From NCBI GenBank assembly GCA_027364695.1, contig DAHXOV010000104.1:1-7050 (forward strand): a stretch of DNA of 7,050 nt, read 5' to 3'. A program made the position numbers and the translations under genes. Positions 1 to 6,073 of the stretch are shown here, piece after piece; position 1 is the stretch's first letter, and every line of letters begins with the position of its first letter. Under the pieces are notes generated by a model. It ran no database searches and was not told the DNA's origin. It worked only from the letters and a program-made list of their open reading frames with translations. Origin of the DNA: a bacterium. GTDB taxonomy: Bacteria > Bacteroidota > Bacteroidia > B-17B0 > Aurantibacillaceae.

Positions 1-396
1 AATATACCCTGTATAGCATCAGAGAGAGGAGATGTGTTGCATCCTGTTCAGGCAGATCTGTCGGACCATTATATTTTAGTAGTATTCCCTGGTGTATCCA
101 TATCCACTAAAGACGTTTATGGAAAAGTGACGTTTTCTCAAAGAAAAGAAAAATTAACAGACATTATTCAATTGCCTCTTCATCAATGGAAAACTCATTT
201 GACCAACGATTTTGAAAAATACATTTTTCAAAAATATCCGCTGGTAGAAAAACTTAAATACCTTATGTATGCCAATGGGGCGATTTATTCCAGTATGTCA
301 GGAAGTGGAAGTGCTATTTATGGGATATTCAAGGAAAAGCCCCCACTGGAGCAGTACAAAAACTATCAATATTTTGTGAATCGTCCTGTATTTTAA
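1..396 (+). CDS. ispE: 4-diphosphocytidyl-2-C-methyl-D-erythritol kinase, C-terminal part (5' truncated by window edge)
   Basis: The frame is open from base 1 (NIPCIASERGD...) and ends at TAA 394-396, giving the last 131 residues of a protein that is usually about 270 long. The N-terminal half with the ATP-binding GHMP motif lies outside the window. What remains resembles the C-terminal domain of Bacteroidota IspE: a conserved NDFEKYIFQKYP stretch (fragment residues 69-80), then the glycine-rich GHMP motif SMSGSGSAIYGIF at about 98-110. IspE is a cytoplasmic kinase that phosphorylates the 2-hydroxyl of CDP-methylerythritol with ATP, the fourth step of the MEP route to IPP and DMAPP. A GTG at position 34 is in frame, but homology clearly continues upstream of it, so it is not the real start. 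The gene converges on the MORN-repeat gene, and the two coding regions overlap by 4 bp at their stop codons. No terminator hairpin is visible after the stop. Confidence 0.9.
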   Translation, partial: NIPCIASERGDVLHPVQADLSDHYILVVFPGVSISTKDVYGKVTFSQRKEKLTDIIQLPLHQWKTHLTNDFEKYIFQKYPLVEKLKYLMYANGAIYSSMSGSGSAIYGIFKEKPPLEQYKNYQYFVNRPVF

Positions 397-1289
397 TTGT
401 CAGATTGCGTATCTCCTGCGTAAAAACCATCTTTGTATACTGCTATTCTCATTAAAATTCCATCTTCATCATAAATATACCATTTGCCATTCATTAAGCG
501 ATTGTCTTTGAATTCGCCTACTTTGGATACTTGTTTGTTTTTGTTATACAATGTATAAAAGCCATTTAGAATTAAAGGACCTTTTGTTTGTTGTGCTTCA
601 TTGGGCTTTTCATCTTTACTGGCTAAAATAGCTGGGGCTTTTTTGATTTCGTCTTTTGTTGGTTCTATTGGTTTTTGGGGCTGATACTCTTTGATACTGG
701 TGAGGTCTACTTGTCCTGCATTAAAAGATTTTTCTGCCTTTATGTCTCCATTTTCATAGAATTCTTTAAATACACCGGTTTCTTGACCATTTTGGAAATT
801 TCCTTCTATAGCTAATTGTCCACCTTCATAATAATACTTTGCAGGTCCTTCTCTTTTCCCATTTTGATTAAAATTAAATTCATGTTGCGCTTGTCCGTTG
901 TCATAATACAATCTGTATTTCCCTACCCATCTGTTGAGTTTAGAACTCCATTGTCCTTCTTCTTGAATCTTGCCATTTTCGTGATAAATGATGCAATAGC
1001 CATCAGGTCTGCCATTGGCGTATTGTATTTTCCCTTTTAGGTTACCGTTGCAATAATATTCAATCCACAAGCCATTTTTCTTATTATCGGCATATTTCCC
1101 TTCTTCTACTTTTTGTTCTGTCTGGTAACAAGTACCTGGTTTGTGTTTGCCAAAAATAATCCACTTCCCTTGCTTTTTCCCTTCTGCATCAATTTTATTG
1201 ATGGTGTCACCATTTTTCAATAGCTCATACGATTGCGCATAAGTGCTCAAGCCTATGATTAAAATTGCTATGAAGTTCATACCTTTCAT
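393..1289 (-). CDS. Secreted MORN-type (YwqK-like) repeat protein, function unknown
   Basis: This is a 298-residue protein starting at ATG 1287-1289. The frame is open upstream to an ATG at 1325, but that codon lies inside the promoter (between the -33 and -7 elements), so the inner start is preferred. It also gives a clean signal peptide (MKGMNFIAILIIGLSTYAQ, cleavage near residues 19-20). The mature part consists of imperfect repeats of about 22-24 residues with the pattern NGx(x)xGxWxxYYxNGxlxxxgxY, covering about 38-188. A Pro/Lys/Glu-rich linker follows at about 203-236, then two more repeats at about 237-284. This matches MORN_2-type repeats (COG2849). Databases often call such proteins 'YwqK family antitoxin', but no toxin gene lies next to it and that label should not be taken as function. 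There is no T9SS sorting domain or lipobox, so it is probably periplasmic. Such proteins are common, often in several copies, in Bacteroidota. Confidence 0.82.
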   Translation of the reverse strand: MKGMNFIAILIIGLSTYAQSYELLKNGDTINKIDAEGKKQGKWIIFGKHKPGTCYQTEQKVEEGKYADNKKNGLWIEYYCNGNLKGKIQYANGRPDGYCIIYHENGKIQEEGQWSSKLNRWVGKYRLYYDNGQAQHEFNFNQNGKREGPAKYYYEGGQLAIEGNFQNGQETGVFKEFYENGDIKAEKSFNAGQVDLTSIKEYQPQKPIEPTKDEIKKAPAILASKDEKPNEAQQTKGPLILNGFYTLYNKNKQVSKVGEFKDNRLMNGKWYIYDEDGILMRIAVYKDGFYAGDTQSDN

Positions 1290-1302
1290 AAATTTATTAT
1301 CA

Positions 1303-1334
1303 CAAATATACAGATATTTTTCCATTCGCCAAAA
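1303..1334 (-). promoter_or_regulatory. Bacteroidota-type promoter of the MORN-repeat gene
   Basis: Reading on the - strand, TTTTG (1334-1330) is followed after exactly 19 bp by TATATTTG (1310-1303). This fits the Bacteroidota primary sigma factor consensus, TTTG / about 19 bp / TAnnTTTG. The -7 element ends 13 bp before the ATG at 1289, so the leader would be only about 8-11 nt and AT-rich, with no Shine-Dalgarno sequence. The position decides the start codon: the upstream in-frame ATG at 1325 lies inside the promoter. Confidence 0.72.
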
Positions 1335-1369
1335 GTTTTTTAGATAAAATTATTGTTTTTTTAGATAAA
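1335..1369. repeat. Two direct repeats 20-21 bp apart, directly upstream of the MORN promoter
   Basis: GTTTTTTAGATAAA at 1335-1348 recurs as GTTTTTTTAGATAAA at 1355-1369, with one extra T. On the transcribed strand this reads TTTATCTAAAAAAC twice, about two helical turns apart, and the inner copy abuts the -33 element. Two equally phased copies could be a site for a dimeric activator. They could equally be chance in AT-rich DNA or a remnant of a small duplication. Confidence 0.5.
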
Positions 1370-1428
1370 TTCTTGCTATTTATACGAAAGAGCCGTTTTC
1401 CGGTTACATTTTAATCAAAAAACTATTC

Positions 1429-2715
1429 TTATTTTTCTGATTTATCAATGATTGCTGAAGCCACAGCATTGCCTAGTACATTAGTAGCGCTCCTTCCCAT
1501 GTCTAATACCTGATCTATGGCTAACAATAAAAGTAAACCCTCAGTAGGTATGTGAAAATAGGAAAGCATCCCTGCAATAATTACTAAAGATGCTCTTGGA
1601 ACGCCGGCTATTCCTTTACTAGAAAGCAATAATATCAACATCATATTAATTTGGTCTGCTATGCTCATGTGGATGTGATAGACCTGTGCAATGAAAACGG
1701 TTGCAAAGGTCATATAAGTAATAGACCCGTCTAAATTAAAAGAGTAGCCTAATGGTAAAACAAAGCCAACAATTTTTTCACGGATACCAAATTTCTTTAA
1801 GGCATCAATGGTAGATGGCATCGCTGCTTCTGAGCTAGCGGTACTAAATGCTAAAAGGATGGGTTCATAAAGTACTTTTAATAATGCTTTGAAATTAATT
1901 TTGTATATCCAACAGACTATTCCAAGAATGACACAGGCAAAAAACAAAAGTGTTGCGTAGAATACTGCTATTAAATAAATATATCCTAATAAAACATCTA
2001 TGCCTTGTTTAATGACGACGGCAGTAATGGACCCGAAAACCCCTAAAGGAGCAACATACATAACATAATTGGTAACTTTAAACATCACTTCTGACAGCGA
2101 TTCTGAAAATTCAAAAATAATTTTGCCCTTGTTTATGCTACCTGCTGCAATACCGAATATGACTGCAAATATCACGATGGGTAAAATTTCATTTTTTGCA
2201 AGGGCATTAAATATGCTGTCAGGAATAACGTGAGTAATAAATTCGTGGGCGTCAAATCCTTTGTTACTTATAGGTATTGCACTGCTTTGAGCAAGTTCTA
2301 TTTGCATTTTTGTGCCTGGCTGAAAAAAATTTACACTGATTAATCCCAGTAACAAAGCAATGAAAGTCATCACATAGAAATAAACCAGGGTTTTAATGCC
2401 TATCCTGCCTAAGGTAGCTACATTTTCCATCTTTCCGATGCCACTTATTAAAATGGAAATCACTAAAGGGGCGATAATCATTTTAATTAACCTTAAAAAA
2501 ATATCGCTGAGCAATGAAAATTGTGCTGCCACATTTTCTTTTATCTCCCTGAAATCCTTGTGAATACTATCTCTTATAGATTTATCAGCAATATCTTTTA
2601 AAACAGAATTTTCTATTTTAGTATAATAGATATTTATCCAATACCCTGTGATGATTCCTAATATAAGGGCTAAAAAAATAACACTGACTAATTTATTCTT
2701 TTTCAAAAACCTCAT
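1429..2715 (-). CDS. Dicarboxylate / acidic amino acid:cation symporter (DAACS family, GltP/DctA-like)
   Basis: This 428-residue inner-membrane secondary transporter is of normal length for the family. It imports C4-dicarboxylates, glutamate or aspartate by co-transport with H+ or Na+. The core signatures are present in order: the serine-rich hairpin 1 motif STASSEAAMP (291-300), the cation-site motif NLDGS (327-331, usually NMDGT), the hairpin 2 motif SKGIAGVPRASLVI (366-379), and the last helix DQVLDMGRSATN (401-412). D401, D405, R408 and N412 match the substrate-binding and cation-binding residues known from GltPh. The arginine is the one that pairs with an acidic side chain, which supports an acidic substrate; which one cannot be told. 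A charged stretch at about 33-60 separates helix 1 from helix 2 (SLLSDIFLRLIKMIIAPLV). The start lies 9 bp after the hflX stop, so it is probably the last gene of that transcript. No strong terminator is visible after it. Confidence 0.9.
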   Translation of the reverse strand: MRFLKKNKLVSVIFLALILGIITGYWINIYYTKIENSVLKDIADKSIRDSIHKDFREIKENVAAQFSLLSDIFLRLIKMIIAPLVISILISGIGKMENVATLGRIGIKTLVYFYVMTFIALLLGLISVNFFQPGTKMQIELAQSSAIPISNKGFDAHEFITHVIPDSIFNALAKNEILPIVIFAVIFGIAAGSINKGKIIFEFSESLSEVMFKVTNYVMYVAPLGVFGSITAVVIKQGIDVLLGYIYLIAVFYATLLFFACVILGIVCWIYKINFKALLKVLYEPILLAFSTASSEAAMPSTIDALKKFGIREKIVGFVLPLGYSFNLDGSITYMTFATVFIAQVYHIHMSIADQINMMLILLLSSKGIAGVPRASLVIIAGMLSYFHIPTEGLLLLLAIDQVLDMGRSATNVLGNAVASAIIDKSEK

Positions 2716-2724
2716 TCAATGAAT

Positions 2725-3936
2725 TTAATTGAGTTGTAAAAAGGAGGAAACATAAGGATATCTTTGACAATAAAAGGCTTCTACTTTTTGTTTTAGTATC
2801 ATTCTTAATTCATCTATATTTATTTTCTTTTCAGCGCTTATAAATACTGCCGGGTGGTGAGAATACTGCATCCAAGTATTTTTTAATTCTTCTACTGAAC
2901 ACATTTGCTCATCTGCTATCAAAGAGTTTGTTTTCACAAATTGCTCATATTGATGTTGATACAAGTCAATTTTATTAAATACCAAGATAATTGGCTTATC
3001 TGCTGCTCCAATCTCCTGCAATGTTTGGCTCACTACTTTGATATGCTCTTCAAAATTATGCTTAGAAAGATCTACTACATGGATTAAAATATCTGCCTCT
3101 CTTGCTTCGTCCAATGTAGATTTAAAACTTTCAATAAGAGGATGAGGTAATTTTCTAATAAAACCTACTGTATCGCTCAATAAAAAAGGAGTGGTACCCA
3201 ATATCACTTTTCTTGTTGTGGTATCTAATGTGGCAAAAAGTTTGTTTTCTACAAACACCTTACTTTTGCTTAATAAATTCATCAGGGTAGATTTGCCTAC
3301 ATTGGTATAACCTACCAAAGCGACTCGTACCAACTGACTTCTATTTTTTCTTTGCGCCAACATTTGCTTATCAATCTCCTTCAACTGTTTTTTGAGTTGT
3401 GTAATTTTATTTTTTATTATTCTTCGGTCGGTTTCTATTTCTTTTTCTCCAGCACCACCCCTTGTTCCTGTACCTCCTCTTTGTCTTTCAAGGTGTGTCC
3501 ACATCCCTGTAAGGCGAGGTAAGAGATACTCATATTGTGCTAGTTGTACTTGTGTTTTGGCATAAGATGTTTGTGCTCTTTGAACAAATATCTCTAATAT
3601 CAACATTGTTCTATCCATCACTCTCTTTTGAAAAAACTTTTCTAAATTCTTTTGTTGAGTGGGGGACAAGTCATCATCAAATATAAGTATATCTACGGAG
3701 GTCTGTTCTATGAACGAATTTATTTCTTCTGCTTTCCCTTTGCCAATCAAGGTAGCTGCATCGGGCTTTTCTAATTTTTGGGTATAAATTTTTATGATTT
3801 CTACCTTGTAAGTGGAGGCCAGAAATTTCAATTCTTCTAAGTGTTCTTGTAATGGTATTTTTTGTCCTTTTATTTCAACGCCTACTAATATGCCTCGTAA
3901 TACTTGGCGGGAATGGTAAGTTCTTTCTTCTATCAT
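2725..3936 (-). CDS. hflX: Ribosome-associated GTPase HflX
   Basis: This is a 403-residue GTPase, normal for HflX. The N-terminal HflX domain (about 10-150) contains the family motif TLIGKGKAEEI (62-72) and the DDDLSPTQQKNLE segment (87-99). A Gly/Arg-rich loop (GGTGTRGGAGEKE, 154-166) and a coiled-coil-like Lys/Gln-rich helix (about 170-198) follow. The G domain has G1 GYTNVGKS (209-216), a switch I region FATLDTTTR (234-242), G3 DTVG (255-258), G4 NKID (321-324) and G5 SAE (367-369). HflX binds the 50S subunit and splits stalled ribosomes, notably after heat or antibiotic stress (family knowledge). About 40 residues between G4 and G5, including a Cys and a HH pair, are less conserved and look like a lineage-specific loop. 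The gene starts 13 bp after the cytochrome gene and ends 9 bp before the symporter gene, which suggests one transcript. Confidence 0.95.
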   Translation of the reverse strand: MIEERTYHSRQVLRGILVGVEIKGQKIPLQEHLEELKFLASTYKVEIIKIYTQKLEKPDAATLIGKGKAEEINSFIEQTSVDILIFDDDLSPTQQKNLEKFFQKRVMDRTMLILEIFVQRAQTSYAKTQVQLAQYEYLLPRLTGMWTHLERQRGGTGTRGGAGEKEIETDRRIIKNKITQLKKQLKEIDKQMLAQRKNRSQLVRVALVGYTNVGKSTLMNLLSKSKVFVENKLFATLDTTTRKVILGTTPFLLSDTVGFIRKLPHPLIESFKSTLDEAREADILIHVVDLSKHNFEEHIKVVSQTLQEIGAADKPIILVFNKIDLYQHQYEQFVKTNSLIADEQMCSVEELKNTWMQYSHHPAVFISAEKKINIDELRMILKQKVEAFYCQRYPYVSSFLQLN

Positions 3937-3949
3937 TGAATAAAATAAA

Positions 3950-4540
3950 TTACTTTTTGATGTTTTTCAAAACATATTCTGCCACTGCATTGGCTTGTAT
4001 CTCTGTCATTTGGACTTTTTGCATACCCCCTTTGCCATTTAAGATGATGTTCACTACTTCTCCCTGCTGCAGTTGGGTTATAGATAAATCAGATGCACCG
4101 GCTATTCCTAACTTTCCATCTGCTCCGTGACACATTGCACAAGATGTTTCATATAATGTTTTGCCATCTGCCACTTCTTCTGAGACTTTTTGAGTTCTAC
4201 TCATTTCTGCAAGTCCGTATGCAGTTACAATCAACATAAATGAAACTAATGCCAAAATTTTATGTCTCTTTTTGTAAGCGATTACAGCCAGTGGTATAGA
4301 GGCAAACACCAAGATTAATTTAATAATCAGCATAGCTTTTATTTCAGGTATTTGAGTAATTAGGTAGATACCTGTAAGTAAAAACGAAACACTAACAATC
4401 ATTTCCAGGATTTTGGTATAAGACTTAAACTTTTCCAATTTATCATTCGCATTAGATAATAGCAATAATGTCTTAATGAAATAAATAAGAAAGAAAATAA
4501 TTACGCTAATACTGTGGATTTTAAGGATGGTAGAGAACAT
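3950..4540 (-). CDS. Four-helix membrane protein (SirB2-like) fused to a C-terminal cytochrome c domain
   Basis: The protein has 196 residues. Four hydrophobic helices lie at about 8-28, 45-63, 67-87 and 95-111. Their loops at 29-43 and 89-94 (YKKRHK) are Lys/Arg-rich and so cytoplasmic by the positive-inside rule. This puts both ends in the periplasm, as covalent haem attachment requires. After a linker, a cytochrome c domain starts at about 124 (ADGKTLYETSCAMCHGADGK) with the haem motif C134-A-M-C137-H138. M173 in NGKGGMQKVQM is the likely sixth ligand, and the domain ends in the typical helix TEIQANAVAEYVLKNI. The membrane part (HSISVIIFFLIYFIKTLLLLSN, 9-30) resembles SirB2-type proteins; that match is from memory and less certain than the cytochrome. 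The role is probably electron transfer at the inner membrane; its redox partner is not in the window. It is the first gene of the probable three-gene cluster with hflX and the symporter. Confidence 0.82.
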   Translation of the reverse strand: MFSTILKIHSISVIIFFLIYFIKTLLLLSNANDKLEKFKSYTKILEMIVSVSFLLTGIYLITQIPEIKAMLIIKLILVFASIPLAVIAYKKRHKILALVSFMLIVTAYGLAEMSRTQKVSEEVADGKTLYETSCAMCHGADGKLGIAGASDLSITQLQQGEVVNIILNGKGGMQKVQMTEIQANAVAEYVLKNIKK

Positions 4541-4556
4541 AATTCAAATTTTTGGG

Positions 4557-4564
4557 CAAAAATA
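4557..4564 (-). promoter_or_regulatory. Probable -7 element for the cytochrome-hflX-symporter cluster
   Basis: On the - strand TATTTTTG (4564-4557) matches TAnnTTTG and ends 16 bp before the ATG at 4540, implying a leader of roughly 10-13 nt with no Shine-Dalgarno sequence. No TTG occurs at the expected distance upstream (no CAA on the + strand in 4575-4595), so the -33 half is missing or diverged. The call rests on one half-site and its position. Confidence 0.45.
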
Positions 4565-4593
4565 GAAATTTATTCATAGTACATTATTTAAAT

Positions 4594-4627
4594 TTTGTCT
4601 AATTTGTTGATTTGTCTAATTTGTTGA
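4594..4627. repeat. Perfect 17-bp tandem repeat in the divergent intergenic region
   Basis: TTTGTCTAATTTGTTGA occurs at 4594-4610 and again at 4611-4627 with no mismatch and no spacer. Each unit contains two TTTG(T) words, so TTTG recurs at 4594, 4603, 4611 and 4620, every 8-9 bp. The second copy ends over the candidate -33 element of the PHP gene promoter. It could be an operator or a recent replication-slippage duplication. Confidence 0.8.
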
Positions 4628-4656
4628 ATGGAAGTGTCATTTATTTTGTATATTTG
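4624..4656 (+). promoter_or_regulatory. Bacteroidota-type promoter of the PHP-domain gene
   Basis: TATATTTG at 4649-4656 matches TAnnTTTG exactly and ends 19 bp before the ATG at 4676. A TTG at 4624-4626 lies 22 bp upstream, at the long end of the accepted spacing, and belongs to the second copy of the 17-bp repeat. The -7 element is convincing and the -33 is tentative. The predicted leader is about 12-15 nt, AT-rich, without a Shine-Dalgarno sequence. Confidence 0.62.
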
Positions 4657-4675
4657 CATTTTATAAAACACTTAT

Positions 4676-6067
4676 ATGAATTTAAAATGGATTTATATTA
4701 CAATGGTGTTTGCTTATTACTATAGTAATGGGCAGACATTGAATTATTACTTTGGTAATCTTCATGCACAAACCGCCTACTCAGATGGCAACAAAGATGC
4801 AGCTACCACTGGATGTAACAATCCTACCTGTAGTTATGCTTATGCCAAAGCATCGCAGAACTTTGATTTTCTTGGCATATCAGAACATAATCATGCTGCC
4901 GCCGGAATGAATATTTCCGATCATTATTTAGGATATACCGAAGCAGTGAATGCTAATCAAGAAGGAGTGTTTTTATGTTTGTGGGGTATGGAATGGGGTG
5001 TTACTACCAATTCATCTGATGGGCATGTAATCATTTATGGCTTTGGAAATCAATTGATAGGATGGGAAGCGGGCAATTATGATATTTATGTGGCAAAGTC
5101 CGACTATGATGCCTTGTTCAAAAAAATCAAAAATAATTCCAATGTTTTTTGCTATTTGGCACATCCTGGCTATAATAATTTTAGCTATTTAACTTCTAAT
5201 CCCTATAATGCTACATATGACTCTGCCATAGTTGGCGCTGTATTTAGAAATGGACCCGCATTTAGTACTGATACTTCTTATTCTGATTATCCATCGGGCA
5301 ACTATTTTAGTTATTACAGAGCTTTGCTGTCAAAAGGATACAAAATAGGTGCGGGTTACGATCATGATAATCATTATACTACCTTTGGAAGAAATAATGC
5401 CGGGAGATTAGTAGTATTAGCGCCATCATTGACAACGGCTAATTTTTATTGGGCAATGAAAAATATGCATTTTTACGGCAGTGATGATTGGAATGCAAGA
5501 GTTGATTTTAAAATCAATGGAACAGAAATTATGGGCAACATTGTTATTTCTTCATCTATCCCCACCATTACGGTTGTGCATAATGATGGTGATGGCGAAA
5601 CCGCAGATAGTATTAAGGTGTGGTCAGGAGTATCAGGAAGCGGAGTGTATCCAACAGTGGTGAGTATAGTTAAAAACAATAATGTGTTGAGTTATTCAGA
5701 CATAGGTATTGTTAACAATACACAGAAATACTATTTTATTGAAATCGTTCAAGCGGATGGACAAAGAATAGTCAGTTCCCCTATATGGTACACCAAAGAT
5801 CCATTGACTTCTGTTTCTCTATTCAATAACAAAAACGCTTCTGTGCTCATTTTCCCCAATCCTGTAAATGAATATCTAAACATCAGTTGCTCTGAAAAAA
5901 ATTATAATATAAGAATTTTTGATGTATCAGGTCGTCTTGTATTGCAAGAAAACGATAAAACAGGAAGTGTGAATATAGATTTTAGTGCCCATTCAAGTGG
6001 TATTTATTTTATCAATATAGAAAAAGAAGGTCAAACATTATACACTCAAAAATTTGTAAAACACTAA
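4676..6067 (+). CDS. Secreted PHP-domain (metal-dependent phosphoesterase-like) protein with T9SS type A sorting domain
   Basis: The 463-residue protein begins with a short signal peptide (MNLKWIYITMVFAYYYSNGQ, cleavage after about Q20). A PHP-type domain follows at about 25-285. Its metal-ligand motifs appear in order: NLHAQTAYSDG (28-38), FLGISEHNH (65-73), GMEWG (104-108), GHVIIYGF (116-123), YLAHPGY (160-166) and GYDHDNHYTTFGR (227-239). The YGSDDWNARVDFKINGTEIMG segment (267-287) is also as I recall it in related proteins. A beta-rich region spans about 288-372. The C-terminus (about 385-463) is a T9SS type A sorting domain: IFPNPVNEYLNIS (392-404), IRIFDVSGRLVLQ (412-424) and a final GIYFINIEKEG...QKFVKH. 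The protein should cross the outer membrane and be released or anchored at the surface. PHP proteins hydrolyse phosphoesters, but the substrate here is unknown. Position 32 in the first motif is Gln where His is usual, so activity is uncertain. The lipoprotein gene follows 6 bp downstream. Confidence 0.83.
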   Translation: MNLKWIYITMVFAYYYSNGQTLNYYFGNLHAQTAYSDGNKDAATTGCNNPTCSYAYAKASQNFDFLGISEHNHAAAGMNISDHYLGYTEAVNANQEGVFLCLWGMEWGVTTNSSDGHVIIYGFGNQLIGWEAGNYDIYVAKSDYDALFKKIKNNSNVFCYLAHPGYNNFSYLTSNPYNATYDSAIVGAVFRNGPAFSTDTSYSDYPSGNYFSYYRALLSKGYKIGAGYDHDNHYTTFGRNNAGRLVVLAPSLTTANFYWAMKNMHFYGSDDWNARVDFKINGTEIMGNIVISSSIPTITVVHNDGDGETADSIKVWSGVSGSGVYPTVVSIVKNNNVLSYSDIGIVNNTQKYYFIEIVQADGQRIVSSPIWYTKDPLTSVSLFNNKNASVLIFPNPVNEYLNISCSEKNYNIRIFDVSGRLVLQENDKTGSVNIDFSAHSSGIYFINIEKEGQTLYTQKFVKH

Positions 6068-6073
6068 AATTAT

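Noticed and set aside
393..1289. Antitoxin function for the MORN-repeat protein, based on the common YwqK family name
   Set aside because: It has a signal peptide and no toxin gene beside it; its neighbour is the housekeeping gene ispE. The name reflects database inheritance, not evidence here.
1391..1405. Small hairpin AGCCG-TTTTC-CGGTT after the symporter gene, as a possible terminator
   Set aside because: The stem is five pairs including a G-U on the + strand, and on the - strand, where it would matter, one pair is a mismatch. No U-run follows in the - direction.
3852..4130. 92-codon open frame on the + strand across the hflX start and the cytochrome 3' end
   Set aside because: It lies wholly antisense to two well-supported genes, has no promoter, and its translation resembles no family I know. 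The shorter antisense frames at 816-1040, 2905-3087, 5473-5679 and 6845-7045 were rejected for the same reason.
5481..5663. 60-codon + strand frame inside the PHP gene
   Set aside because: It is out of frame within a conserved coding region and has no sign of its own start signals.
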